From Leisingera aquaemixtae (lineage in GTDB: Bacteria; Pseudomonadota; Alphaproteobacteria; Rhodobacterales; Rhodobacteraceae): a stretch of DNA of 64,000 nucleotides. A program made the translations under genes and the position numbers. Each line of letters opens with the position of its first letter. The first letter of the stretch is position 1. Under the pieces are notes generated by a model. It was given only the letters and a program-made list of their open reading frames with translations, ran no database searches and was not told the DNA's origin. Location of the stretch: contig NZ_CYSR01000030.1 of the NCBI RefSeq assembly GCF_001458395.1, positions 310,001-374,000 of the forward strand. Direction: 5' to 3'. Of the stretch, positions 1 through 7,934 are shown one piece after another.

Positions 1-5
1 TGCGA

Positions 6-767
6 ATGCAACACCGCGCCCCGGAGTTTTCCGTCAAAATCGCCGGCACGGAGGCAGAGCTGCGCGCTGCCCAGGCCCTGCGGTACGAGGTGTTCGTGCG
101 GGAACTGGGCGGTGGCGGCGCGATGGTGGATCACGCGGCCGGGCTGGAGCAAGACCGGTTCGACCCGTTCTTTGACCATATGCTGGTCACCGATACCGCC
201 ACGGGCACGGTCGCCGGCGTCTACCGGCTGCTGCGGGACGATCAGGCGGCAAAGGCCGGGCAGTTCTACTCCGAAGACGAATATGATCTGAGCGTTCTGA
301 AATCCTCCGGCCGCCGCCTGCTGGAGCTGGGGCGGTCCTGCCTGCACCCCGATTACCGCGGCGGGATGGCGATGTTCCACCTCTGGTCCGGGCTGGCGGA
401 TTATGTTGCGGCGCACGGGATCGAGGTTCTGTTCGGGGTCGCGAGCTTTCACGGAACCGATCCGCACCAGCTGGCCAGCCCGCTGGCCATGCTGCACCAC
501 AGCCACCTTGCCCCGCCGGAGCTGCGCGTGCGGTCTAAATCCTTTCAACCCATGGACTTGGTGGCCAAAGCTGACCTGGACCGCAAGCGCGCGATGCTGG
601 AGACGCCCGCGCTGATCAAGGCCTACCTGCGGCTTGGCGGCTTTGTCGGCGAAGGCGCCTGTATCGACCATGCGTTCAACACCACCGATGTCTGCCTGAT
701 CCTGGACACCGCCCGGATGAATGAGCGCCAGCGCAAGATCTATGCCGGAGGCCGCGCCCGCCCATGA
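6..767 (+). CDS. olsB: L-ornithine N(alpha)-acyltransferase (OlsB, GNAT family)
   Basis: Likely catalyses the first step of ornithine-lipid synthesis, transfer of a 3-hydroxyacyl group from acyl carrier protein to the alpha-amino group of ornithine, giving lyso-ornithine lipid. The 253-residue product has the GNAT/hemolysin-like pattern: LRYEVFVREL near residues 25-34, a central strand ending in TVAGVYRLL, and LELGRSCLHPDYRGG near 105-119. The size fits OlsB proteins. The stop codon overlaps the next start as ATGA, and the downstream gene is an OlsA-type acyltransferase, so the pair reads as an olsBA operon. The ATG lies five bases from the window edge, so a longer N-terminus outside the window cannot be excluded. 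The assignment combines the visible motif with the gene pairing. Confidence 0.85.
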   Translation: MQHRAPEFSVKIAGTEAELRAAQALRYEVFVRELGGGGAMVDHAAGLEQDRFDPFFDHMLVTDTATGTVAGVYRLLRDDQAAKAGQFYSEDEYDLSVLKSSGRRLLELGRSCLHPDYRGGMAMFHLWSGLADYVAAHGIEVLFGVASFHGTDPHQLASPLAMLHHSHLAPPELRVRSKSFQPMDLVAKADLDRKRAMLETPALIKAYLRLGGFVGEGACIDHAFNTTDVCLILDTARMNERQRKIYAGGRARP

Positions 768-1594
768 GCATCAGCTGGCACAGCGAGGAAGCCCCGGACC
801 GGGTCCGCATCACCGCCCTGGGCTGGTGCCTGGTGCTGCTGCGCGGGGTGCCGCTGGCGCTGCTGGTGTTCGGCGGCCTGCTGCTGCTGCTGGCCGTGCG
901 GCTGGTGGAGCGGCCGCTGTTCGGGCTCCAGCGGCCGGTGACGCCGTTCATCACCCAGTTTGTCTGCCGCAACGCGTTCCGCCTGATGGGGATCCGTTAC
1001 ATAACCCGCGGCACCCTGATGCGGCAGCGCGGCCCGGTTGTTGCCAATCATTCCTCCTGGCTGGATATCTTCGCGCTGAACGCGCGCAAGCGGATCTATT
1101 TCGTCTCCAAGGCAGAGGTCGCCGGATGGCCCGGCATCGGCTGGCTGGCGCGGGCCACCGGCACCGTGTTCATCGAGCGCAACCCCAAGAAAGCCAGAGA
1201 GCAGGCGGACCTGTTCGAGCAGCGCCTGCGCGCCGGGCATAAGCTGTTGTTTTTCCCGGAAGGCACGTCAACCGACGGGTTGCGTGTTTTGCGTTTTAAA
1301 ACAACACTCTTTGCCGCTTTCTTCAATGACCATCTGCGCAATGGCCTGCACGTTCAGCCGGTGTCCGTAGTGTATCATGCACCCAAAGGGGCGCCCGCCC
1401 GGTTTTACGGCTGGTGGGGTGATATGGACTTCGGCCCGCATCTGCTCAAGGTGCTGGCCGCCCCGCGCCAGGGCGCGGTGGAGCTGATCTATCACCCGGC
1501 GTTGAAAGTGTCGGATTTCCCCGACCGCAAGGCGCTGGCCGCCCGGGCCGAGGATTTGGTGCGCAGCGGCCATCAGAAAGCCTTGCAAAGCTGA
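764..1594 (+). CDS. olsA: 1-acyl-glycerol-3-phosphate acyltransferase family protein (OlsA-type)
   Basis: A 276-residue membrane-associated O-acyltransferase of the PlsC superfamily. A hydrophobic segment covers residues about 22-48. The catalytic HX4D motif is NHSSWLD at 95-101 (His96, Asp101), and the substrate-binding motif FPEGTSTDG lies at 164-172. By family and by its four-base overlap with olsB it should acylate lyso-ornithine lipid to ornithine lipid at the inner membrane, though PlsC-like activity on lysophosphatidate is possible in this family. No separate ribosome binding site is needed because translation is probably coupled to olsB. Another member of the superfamily lies at 41316-42194 in this window. 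Confidence 0.85.
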   Translation: MSISWHSEEAPDRVRITALGWCLVLLRGVPLALLVFGGLLLLLAVRLVERPLFGLQRPVTPFITQFVCRNAFRLMGIRYITRGTLMRQRGPVVANHSSWLDIFALNARKRIYFVSKAEVAGWPGIGWLARATGTVFIERNPKKAREQADLFEQRLRAGHKLLFFPEGTSTDGLRVLRFKTTLFAAFFNDHLRNGLHVQPVSVVYHAPKGAPARFYGWWGDMDFGPHLLKVLAAPRQGAVELIYHPALKVSDFPDRKALAARAEDLVRSGHQKALQS

Positions 1595-1631
1595 AAAATC
1601 GCGCCGGCTGCCGATTTCTGCGGCCGGACAC

Positions 1632-1660
1632 TTGTCAGCTGACAATATCTGATCTATAGG
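1632..1660 (+). promoter_or_regulatory. Candidate sigma-70 promoter for rpsB-tsf
   Basis: TTGTCA at 1632-1637 and TATAGG at 1655-1660 are separated by exactly 17 bases, 123 bases upstream of the rpsB start. The match is 5/6 and 4/6 to the consensus boxes. The roughly 115-base leader that follows could carry S2 autoregulation, but no specific fold was identified. Confidence 0.55.
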
Positions 1661-1782
1661 CGCGGCTACGAACCCGCAGGCGGGGTTTGGCCTGATCAGG
1701 GGAGACATCCCTGACGGACCCCCGGTTGGAGCTTCTGCTCTGAACCCCCGCCGAGGATAGAAACCGGAAAGGAAAGAATAGC

Positions 1783-2556
1783 ATGGCTCTTCCCGAGTTC
1801 ACCATGCGTCAGCTGCTGGAAGCTGGCGTTCACTTCGGCCACCAGACTCAGCGCTGGAACCCGCGCATGTCGCCGTTCATCTACGGCTCGCGCAACGGCA
1901 TCCACATCATGGACCTGACCCAGACTGTTCCGATGCTGGACCAGGCGCTGCAGGTTGTCCGTGACACCGTCGCCAAAGGCGGCCGCGTGCTGTTCGTCGG
2001 CACCAAGCGCCAGGCAGCCGGCCCGGTCGCCGAAGCCGCTGAGAAATCCGCTCAGTACTATATGAACCACCGCTGGCTGGGCGGCACCCTGACCAACTGG
2101 AAAACCGTTTCCCAGTCGATCAACCGCCTGAAGGAAATCGACGAGAAGATGTCCGGTGGCGCCGAAGGCCTGACCAAGAAAGAGCGTCTGGGCATGGAAC
2201 GCGACCAGGAGAAGCTGCAGGCCTCCCTGGGCGGCATCCGCGAAATGGGCGGTGTGCCGGACCTGCTGTTCGTCATCGACGTGAAAAAAGAAGCGCTGGC
2301 CATCGCCGAAGCCAAGAAACTGGGCATCCCGGTTGTGGCTGTTGTCGACACCAACTGCTCGCCCGACGGCGTGGACTACATCATCCCGGGCAACGACGAC
2401 GCATCGCGCGCCATCTCGCTGTACTGCGACCTGGTGGCCCGTGCGGCTCTGGACGGCATGTCGGCTCAGCTGGGCGCTGCAGGCGTTGACCTGGGCGCGC
2501 TGGAAGAAGCACCGGCAGAAGAAGCCGTGGCTGAAGAAGCCGCCGCCGAAGCCTGA
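1783..2556 (+). CDS. rpsB: 30S ribosomal protein S2
   Basis: Ribosomal protein of the small subunit that sits at the head-body junction and is needed for S1 docking. The N-terminus [22 protein letters not shown] is the S2 signature, and [19 protein letters not shown] and [10 protein letters not shown] follow in the standard order. The length, 257 residues, is typical for alphaproteobacteria. The last 20 or so residues are an Ala/Glu-rich acidic tail ([17 protein letters not shown]). A GGAAAGGA ribosome binding site precedes the ATG. The gene is followed after 78 bases by tsf, the conserved rpsB-tsf order. Confidence 0.98.
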   Translation: MALPEFTMRQLLEAGVHFGHQTQRWNPRMSPFIYGSRNGIHIMDLTQTVPMLDQALQVVRDTVAKGGRVLFVGTKRQAAGPVAEAAEKSAQYYMNHRWLGGTLTNWKTVSQSINRLKEIDEKMSGGAEGLTKKERLGMERDQEKLQASLGGIREMGGVPDLLFVIDVKKEALAIAEAKKLGIPVVAVVDTNCSPDGVDYIIPGNDDASRAISLYCDLVARAALDGMSAQLGAAGVDLGALEEAPAEEAVAEEAAAEA

Positions 2557-2634
2557 TCCGTCCTGTCACGGAATTGACATGCGGGGCAGGGTATTTCCTG
2601 CCCCAAATCCGTTTTTGAACTGAGGGAGCCTAAC

Positions 2635-3510
2635 ATGGCAATCACTGCAGCAATGGTGAAAGAACTGCGCGAATCCACCGGCGCAGGCATGATGGACGCG
2701 AAGAAAGCACTGGTCGAAAACAACGGCGACATGGAAGCCGCTGTTGACTGGCTGCGCACCAAGGGCCTGGCGAAAGCCGCCAAGAAATCCGGCCGTACCG
2801 CTGCTGAAGGCCTGGTGGCCGTGGTCGTCGAAGGCGGCAAAGGCGTTGCGGTTGAAGTGAACTCCGAAACCGACTTCGTTGCCAAGAACAGCGAATTCCA
2901 GGAAATGGTCGCAGCCATCGCCAAGGCCGCTCTGAACGCAGACGACGTCGAAGCGCTGAAAGCAGCCGACCTGGGCGGCAAGACCGTCGAGGCGACCCTG
3001 ACCGACAAGATCGCCACCATCGGCGAGAACATGTCGCTGCGTCGCCTGGAGAAGCTGGAAGGCGAGACTGTCGTGTCTTACATCCACAACGCTGCCACCG
3101 CGGGCATGGGCAAGATCGGCGTTCTGGTTGCGATGAACGGCGGCGACCAAGCGATCGGCAAGCAGGTTGCGATGCACATCGCGGCTGTGAACCCCGCCGC
3201 GCTGTCCGAAGCTGAGCTGGACGCCTCCATCGTCGAGAAGGAAAAGCAGGTTCAGATCGACATCGCCCGCGAATCCGGCAAGCCGGAGCAGGTGATCGAG
3301 AAGATGATCGAAGGCCGCATGAAGAAATTCGTGGCTGAATCGACCCTGCTGAACCAGCAGTTCGTGGTGAACCCGGACCTGACCGTGGAAGCCGCTGCCA
3401 AGGAAGCTGGCGCCACCATCACCGGCTTTGTCCGCGTGGAAGTTGGCGAAGGCATCGAAGTCGAGAAAGAAGACTTCGCAGCAGAAGTGGCAAAAGCCGC
3501 TCAGGGCTGA
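2635..3510 (+). CDS. tsf: Translation elongation factor Ts
   Basis: Guanine-nucleotide exchange factor for EF-Tu. The 291-residue product begins with the UBA-like domain carrying the signature [16 protein letters not shown] (about residues 11-26), then [11 protein letters not shown] (about 82-92), which belongs to the core that contacts EF-Tu. The length matches the family. The start is supported by a GAGGGAG ribosome binding site. The gene is the promoter-distal member of rpsB-tsf and ends just before a strong intrinsic terminator at 3538-3573. Confidence 0.98.
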   Translation: MAITAAMVKELRESTGAGMMDAKKALVENNGDMEAAVDWLRTKGLAKAAKKSGRTAAEGLVAVVVEGGKGVAVEVNSETDFVAKNSEFQEMVAAIAKAALNADDVEALKAADLGGKTVEATLTDKIATIGENMSLRRLEKLEGETVVSYIHNAATAGMGKIGVLVAMNGGDQAIGKQVAMHIAAVNPAALSEAELDASIVEKEKQVQIDIARESGKPEQVIEKMIEGRMKKFVAESTLLNQQFVVNPDLTVEAAAKEAGATITGFVRVEVGEGIEVEKEDFAAEVAKAAQG

Positions 3511-3537
3511 TCAGCACCGCTGATAGTTTGCGAATTG

Positions 3538-3573
3538 ACCGGCGGGTGGCGTTGTCCACTCGCCGGTTTTTTT
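3538..3573 (+). terminator. Intrinsic terminator of rpsB-tsf
   Basis: A 12-bp stem (3538-3549 with 3556-3567, one G-T pair) closes a six-base loop and runs into seven T residues. It begins 28 bases after the tsf stop codon. Confidence 0.9.
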
Positions 3574-3987
3574 GTGCCGGCAGTCGGCCGTGGGCTGCGG
3601 CGGGAGCAAGGACGCGGCCGGGCAGCAGGCTGAAGCGGCTTGGAAGGTTGAGGGGCCCCACTGATGGGGATGGATGGAGCCCCTCCGGTATCCGGGATAG
3701 ACGCGGACCAATACGCGCCTATACCCGACCAGGTAGGAGAGCCTTGAAATCGCAAGGGTCGTTACCCAAAGTTCCTAGGCCAAAGCCACCACTCACGGAA
3801 CACGTGCAACATGCAGCGAATTACCCTATAACGGTAGTACTGAATTCCATACTTTTTGATGCCGATTGGCGTCGCCCCCTGGCGCGGCAGACACTTTCCC
3901 AGCCCGCGCAGCGGACCGGGAGCTTTCGGATAAACAAGAGAATTCAAAACTCTGGCAGCTGCGCTTCGGATCCGCCCCGGGTCCGGT
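3574..3987. other. Intergenic region without a supported gene
   Basis: Open frames cross this stretch, but none has a ribosome binding site, recognisable motif or convincing composition. It separates the tsf terminator from the end of the convergent luxR-type gene and is more AT-rich towards the right. It contains a nested inverted repeat at 3650-3685 (GAGGGGC...GCCCCTC, with CCCCA/TGGGG inside) and a weak dyad TACC-N7-GGTA at 3822-3836. I see no T-run that would make either a clear terminator. Confidence 0.5.
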
Positions 3988-4743
3988 TCAGGCCTCGACG
4001 ACGTACATCTGATTGTGCAGCGCAGCCTTCAGAACGGCTTGCGCAGTGGTCTCCACCGCCAGGGACTCCCGGGCAAGACGCAGGTGTTTTTCAATCGTAG
4101 CGGGAGTGAGCCCCATCAGCAGCGCGATATCCTGCGTGGTCTTGCCGTCGCCGACCCATTGCAGAACCTCCCGCTGCCGCTTGGTCAAGTTGCGCTTGGG
4201 CGAGGCATAGGGCAGGGTGAGGATCTTCAGGTGCGCCACATTGTTCATCAGCACGATATCCTCGCCGTGGTCCGCCCACAGCGTGTCGACGTCGTCTTGG
4301 CTCATGCCAGGTTTTGCAGCCAGCGAGATCGCACCCTTGTACCGGTTCGACACGGAATGAAAGCTGATCGTATAGCCGGCGGTCATGTCCAGCTTCTGAT
4401 TGAACTCCTGCACTTTTCTGGCCTCTGGCGTCAGCGTGCCGGTGGCGGCCATGTCCGCGGCAATGCGCCAGCTGCCGGCGCCTTCGTTTTCCAGTGCCCA
4501 GCGGAGCATGGGCGCCGACAAATACAGCCCCTCTTTCAGAAACCCGTTCAGGTACTCGTTCGGGTGATTGGACAGGATGACGAAATCTTCAGGATCGCCC
4601 AGCGAGGTCTCCGTCCTGAAACGGGTGTGCCCGTAAATCAGCCGGTCAAATCCAAAGGCGGCCATTTGTTTTACATGCTCGCACCACAGCTCCTCGGTGC
4701 TTTGGACGCCGCACAGGAAGCTCAAATAATCCTTTAACTTCAT
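3988..4743 (-). CDS. LuxR-family transcriptional regulator (orphan, autoinducer-binding type)
   Basis: A 251-residue regulator with an N-terminal autoinducer-binding-like domain (about residues 15-160) and a C-terminal LuxR helix-turn-helix (about 180-240; [20 protein letters not shown], then ATIEKHL). No luxI-type synthase is nearby, so it is an orphan or solo regulator. In canonical acyl-homoserine-lactone receptors an Asp-Pro pair sits where this protein has SAP ([10 protein letters not shown]), so the ligand may not be a standard AHL; that is inference from one position without an alignment. The start overlaps the aroQ stop as ATGA, so the two are co-translated. Target genes are unknown. 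Confidence 0.85.
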   Translation of the reverse strand: MKLKDYLSFLCGVQSTEELWCEHVKQMAAFGFDRLIYGHTRFRTETSLGDPEDFVILSNHPNEYLNGFLKEGLYLSAPMLRWALENEGAGSWRIAADMAATGTLTPEARKVQEFNQKLDMTAGYTISFHSVSNRYKGAISLAAKPGMSQDDVDTLWADHGEDIVLMNNVAHLKILTLPYASPKRNLTKRQREVLQWVGDGKTTQDIALLMGLTPATIEKHLRLARESLAVETTAQAVLKAALHNQMYVVEA

Positions 4744-5189
4744 GACGGTGCAGCCTCATCCAGATGCGCTGCCAAGGCATCCAGCGCCAGCAGGTAGCCC
4801 TTTGCGCCAAAGCCGCAGATCTGACCCAGCGCCGCCTTGGCGATATAGGACGTGTGGCGGAACGTCTCGCGCGCGTGAATGTTTGAAAGATGCACCTCAA
4901 CCGCCGGGATTTCCACGGAAATCAAGGCATCCATCAGCGCGATGGAGGTATGGGTATAGGCCCCGGCATTCAGGATAATCCCCTGATGCACGCCTTTGGC
5001 GGCGTGAATGGCGTCGATCAGCGCGCCCTCGTGATTGGATTGCAGGCATTCCACGTCAAAGCCCAGCGTTGCGCCATGCGCTTTGCATTCCTTCTCCACC
5101 ATCGCCAAAGTGACAGATCCGTAGACCTCCGGCTGCCGGGTGCCGAGCAGGTTCAGATTGGGGCCGTTCAACACCAGAATACTCGCCAT
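4740..5189 (-). CDS. aroQ: Type II 3-dehydroquinate dehydratase
   Basis: Dehydrates 3-dehydroquinate to 3-dehydroshikimate in the shikimate pathway as a cytoplasmic dodecamer. The 149-residue protein shows the type II signature: [18 protein letters not shown] at residues 7-24 (flexible lid and catalytic Tyr), [13 protein letters not shown] in the middle, [12 protein letters not shown], and [12 protein letters not shown] with the catalytic His. The AAGGA ribosome binding site lies upstream of the ATG. It is the first gene of a two-gene unit with the LuxR-type regulator; pairing a biosynthetic enzyme with an orphan quorum-type regulator is unusual and may be fortuitous. Confidence 0.95.
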   Translation of the reverse strand: MASILVLNGPNLNLLGTRQPEVYGSVTLAMVEKECKAHGATLGFDVECLQSNHEGALIDAIHAAKGVHQGIILNAGAYTHTSIALMDALISVEIPAVEVHLSNIHARETFRHTSYIAKAALGQICGFGAKGYLLALDALAAHLDEAAPS

Positions 5190-5233
5190 CAGATGTAATT
5201 CCTTGCTGTCCTTCTTCTTGAAGTTCTAAGACA

Positions 5234-5247
5234 ATTCCCTTGGGAAT
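5234..5247. promoter_or_regulatory. Short perfect dyad upstream of aroQ-luxR
   Basis: ATTCCC-TT-GGGAAT, a perfect six-base inverted repeat, lies 45-58 bases upstream of the aroQ start in an AT-rich stretch between divergent genes. It could be an operator, perhaps for the linked LuxR-type regulator, but the link is speculative. Confidence 0.3.
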
Positions 5248-5458
5248 GCGAATACACAAAAGGATGTGAATATGAAAAAACATCGTAAGCTGTAAATGCC
5301 CGGATCCCGGTTTGGATTGCGCGGAAGACTGGCAATTGGGTTTCATTTCTCCGCTTGCCAATGCATACCGGCTTGCGCGGCCTGTGCCCGGGCGGTTCCG
5401 GCGGCACAACCGGCTGCGCAGAACCTGAATAAAACTGGCACAAGACGGGAGAGCAGAG

Positions 5459-6670
5459 ATGCAGGCTGACCGGTTCAGCAGGATTAAATCCTGGCAGCAA
5501 CGCTATGTAGATGAACAAAAATACCCCGGAAGCGCGCTGCTGGTGAAGCGCGGCGGCGAGGAGTTGTTCTTTCACGCTGCAGGCCTGCGCAACATCGAAG
5601 AGCAGCTGCCGTTCAGCCGCGACACCCTGGTGCGGCTTTATTCGATGACCAAGCCGGTGACGTCGCTGGCGATGATGATCCTGCTGGAACGGGGGCTGTT
5701 CCACCTGGACGCGCCGGTCAGCGATTTTCTCCCGGAATTCAGTAACGTGCAGGCCCTGGTTCCAGGTGCCACTGCGATCAGCCAGACAGAACCGTGCCCG
5801 GTTCCAACGCTGCACCAGCTGCTGACCCACACCAGCGGGCTGAGTTACGCCTTCAACCCCGGCCTGGTGCCGGAGGCGATGGAGACAGCGGAAGTGCTGT
5901 TCAAGCCCGGTCAGGGCAGCCTGGCCTCGATGGTGGCGCGCCTGGCGGAATTGCCGCTGGCCTTCCAGCCGGGCACCCGCTGGGAATATTCGGTAGCCAC
6001 AGATGTGCTGGGCCGTGTCGTCGAAGCGGTGTCCGGCAAACCCCTGGGCCAATTTTTCGCTGAGGAAATTTTCGCGCCGCTCGGGATGCGCGAAACCGGT
6101 TTCCGGGTGCCGGCCGGGGCAGGGAACCGCTTCGCCTCGCTGTATACGCCGCTGGCCGGCGATGCCATGGCATTGAATTCTGCCGAAACCGGCGCAGATC
6201 CGCTGCGGCTGACCGACAGCTGGCAGACCTCGCCGTTTCAGCAGGCGGACATGCACTCCGGCGGCGGCGGCCTGGTCGGAACGCTGGACGACTACATGGC
6301 ATTCGCTGAGATGCTGCGGCACCGCGGGCGCTGCGGCGACGGCTTTATCATAAGCCCGCAAACCGCTGATTTCATGATGCAAAACCATCTTCCGGGTGAG
6401 ATTGCCTCGTTGGGCCCGCAAAGCTTTGCAGAACAGCCGATGGAAGGTATGGGCTTTGGGCTTGGCGGTGCTGTGGTGCTGAATCCGGCCCGCGCGCGCT
6501 GCCCGGGATCGGTTGGCGACTTCAGCTGGGGCGGCATTGCCTCGACGTTCTTCTGGATCGACCGCAAACTGGACCTTTCCGTTGTCTTCCTGACCCAGCT
6601 GGCGCCGTCCAGTTCGTACCCGTCGCGCCCCGAGCTCAAAGCCCTTGTGCATGGCGCGCTGACAGCGTGA
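5459..6670 (+). CDS. Serine hydrolase, class C beta-lactamase/esterase fold
   Basis: A 403-residue member of the beta-lactamase-related serine hydrolase family. The catalytic SxxK is SMTK at 62-65, the Tyr motif is in WEYSV (Tyr177), and the third motif is HSGGGG at 266-271 in place of KTG, as in EstB-type esterases. No signal peptide is visible, so it is probably cytoplasmic and acts as an esterase or amidase on an unknown ester rather than as a resistance enzyme. A GGGAGAGCAGAG stretch precedes the ATG. It precedes the acyl-CoA thioesterase gene by 70 bases and may be cotranscribed with it. Confidence 0.8.
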   Translation: MQADRFSRIKSWQQRYVDEQKYPGSALLVKRGGEELFFHAAGLRNIEEQLPFSRDTLVRLYSMTKPVTSLAMMILLERGLFHLDAPVSDFLPEFSNVQALVPGATAISQTEPCPVPTLHQLLTHTSGLSYAFNPGLVPEAMETAEVLFKPGQGSLASMVARLAELPLAFQPGTRWEYSVATDVLGRVVEAVSGKPLGQFFAEEIFAPLGMRETGFRVPAGAGNRFASLYTPLAGDAMALNSAETGADPLRLTDSWQTSPFQQADMHSGGGGLVGTLDDYMAFAEMLRHRGRCGDGFIISPQTADFMMQNHLPGEIASLGPQSFAEQPMEGMGFGLGGAVVLNPARARCPGSVGDFSWGGIASTFFWIDRKLDLSVVFLTQLAPSSSYPSRPELKALVHGALTA

Positions 6671-6740
6671 CTTCCACGCACTGCGTTTCCGGGTATGATG
6701 ACGAGCCTGTAAAAGACCTGACCATAGAAAGCCGCTTCTT

Positions 6741-7604
6741 ATGACCGATACCGCCAAGGTGCTTCTCGATCTGCTGGATCTGGAGACATTGGACACCAAT
6801 CTTTACCGCGGCTCCGGGTCCGGCGGCGAAACACCGACGCGCATCTATGGCGGCCAGGTGATCGCACAGGCACTGGCGGCGGCATATGCTTCTGTTTCCG
6901 GGCGGTTGTGCCATTCGCTTCATGCGTATTTCATCCGTCCGGGCGATCCGTCCAGGCCCGTTATTTACGAGGTCGATCCGTCCCGCGACGGCCGCAGCTT
7001 CACCACGCGCCGGGTTGTCGCGATGCAAAACGGCAAGCAGATCCTGAACCTGGCGGCATCCTTCCATGGCCAGGAAGACGGCTGGCAGCACCAGCATCCG
7101 ATGCCGCAAGTTTCCGGGCCCGAGGGTTTGGAGCCGCGCCATGAAATCCTGCTGCGCAATGCGTTCCGGGTTGATCCGGCCAAGCGGGGTGAATTCACGC
7201 GCCCGCGGCCCTTTGAAATCCGCGAGGTTGCGCCGCGCGATCCGCTGGCGCCCGAAAAAACCAGTGACGTCAATCATATGTGGATCAGGATGGAGGCCGC
7301 CAAAGGCGCCGGGCCGGAACTGCAACATATCCTGATGGCCTATGCGTCGGATTTCGGTCTGCTGGGATCCTCGATGCGGCCGCACGGGCTGACGTTCCAC
7401 AAACCCGGCGCCATGACCGCCAGCCTGGACCATGCCATGTGGTTCCACGCGCCGGTGCATTTCGAGAACTGGCATCTTTACACGATGGACGCGCCATTCA
7501 CAGGCAATGGCCGCGGTTTCAACCGGGGCGCCATTTATACCGAGGACGGCCAACTGGTCGCCAGCGTTGCGCAGGAAGGGTTGCTCAGGCCGCTAAATTC
7601 TTGA
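6741..7604 (+). CDS. tesB: Acyl-CoA thioesterase II
   Basis: Hydrolyses medium- and long-chain acyl-CoA to free acid and CoA. The 287-residue length is that of TesB, and both hot-dog domains are recognisable: RIYGGQVIAQALAAA and HSLHAYFIRPGDP in the N-terminal half, and YASDFGLLGSSMRPHG with SLDHAMWFH in the C-terminal half. The ribosome binding site is weak (GAAAG). It follows the serine hydrolase in the same direction. It converges with nrdJ; the 330-base gap between them holds several hairpins. Confidence 0.92.
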   Translation: MTDTAKVLLDLLDLETLDTNLYRGSGSGGETPTRIYGGQVIAQALAAAYASVSGRLCHSLHAYFIRPGDPSRPVIYEVDPSRDGRSFTTRRVVAMQNGKQILNLAASFHGQEDGWQHQHPMPQVSGPEGLEPRHEILLRNAFRVDPAKRGEFTRPRPFEIREVAPRDPLAPEKTSDVNHMWIRMEAAKGAGPELQHILMAYASDFGLLGSSMRPHGLTFHKPGAMTASLDHAMWFHAPVHFENWHLYTMDAPFTGNGRGFNRGAIYTEDGQLVASVAQEGLLRPLNS

Positions 7605-7934
7605 ATTTTCAAAGCTTTAGGGGTTCAAGTTAGACCGCATCTCTGCCAACTTCACATCTGTAATTAACATAATTCTGATTATAAGGCTGCTGTACAGCCC
7701 AAATCCGCCTTCTGCGTCAGGCAAAGAAAATGGCTTCCTCTGCATCAGAGGAAGCCAGTTATCACCGGTCAGGCTCCTTCATTGACTGCCCGAAAGTATT
7801 TTCTTACCTGGGCCATCCCGGTGTTCAGAACGGGCGCACCCGTTCCGGATTTCGTCCAAAGCAGGCTTTGTCCTGCTTCCGGCTATTTGTTTGCGGCGCC
7901 GTCGGGGGTATGCCGGCGCCGCAGGCAGAGGTCC
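7605..7934. other. Convergent tesB/nrdJ intergenic region with four hairpins
   Basis: No gene is supported here. Four near-perfect inverted repeats lie in 200 bases: 7731-7757 (11-bp stem), 7828-7845 (GAACGGG/CCCGTTC), 7859-7878 (AAGCAGG/CCTGCTT) and 7893-7922 (nine-bp GC-rich stem ending 12 bases from the nrdJ stop). Only the first has a T-rich flank, and on the minus strand. The nrdJ transcript would therefore carry a structured 3' end. Confidence 0.6.
7723..7757 (-). terminator. Candidate terminator of nrdJ
   Basis: An 11-bp perfect stem TGGCTTCCTCT/AGAGGAAGCCA with a five-base loop is followed on the minus strand by TTTTCTTT. It lies about 180 bases beyond the nrdJ stop codon and faces in the right direction for nrdJ. 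Confidence 0.7.

Noticed and set aside
3822-3836. TACC-N7-GGTA as a possible lux box for the LuxR-type gene.
   Set aside because: It is short and imperfect, and lies downstream of the gene's end rather than in front of a start.
5272-5295. A seven-codon ATG frame with a ribosome binding site-like AAAGGATG in the aroQ/hydrolase gap.
   Set aside because: Too short to support as a gene, and no regulated downstream structure was seen.
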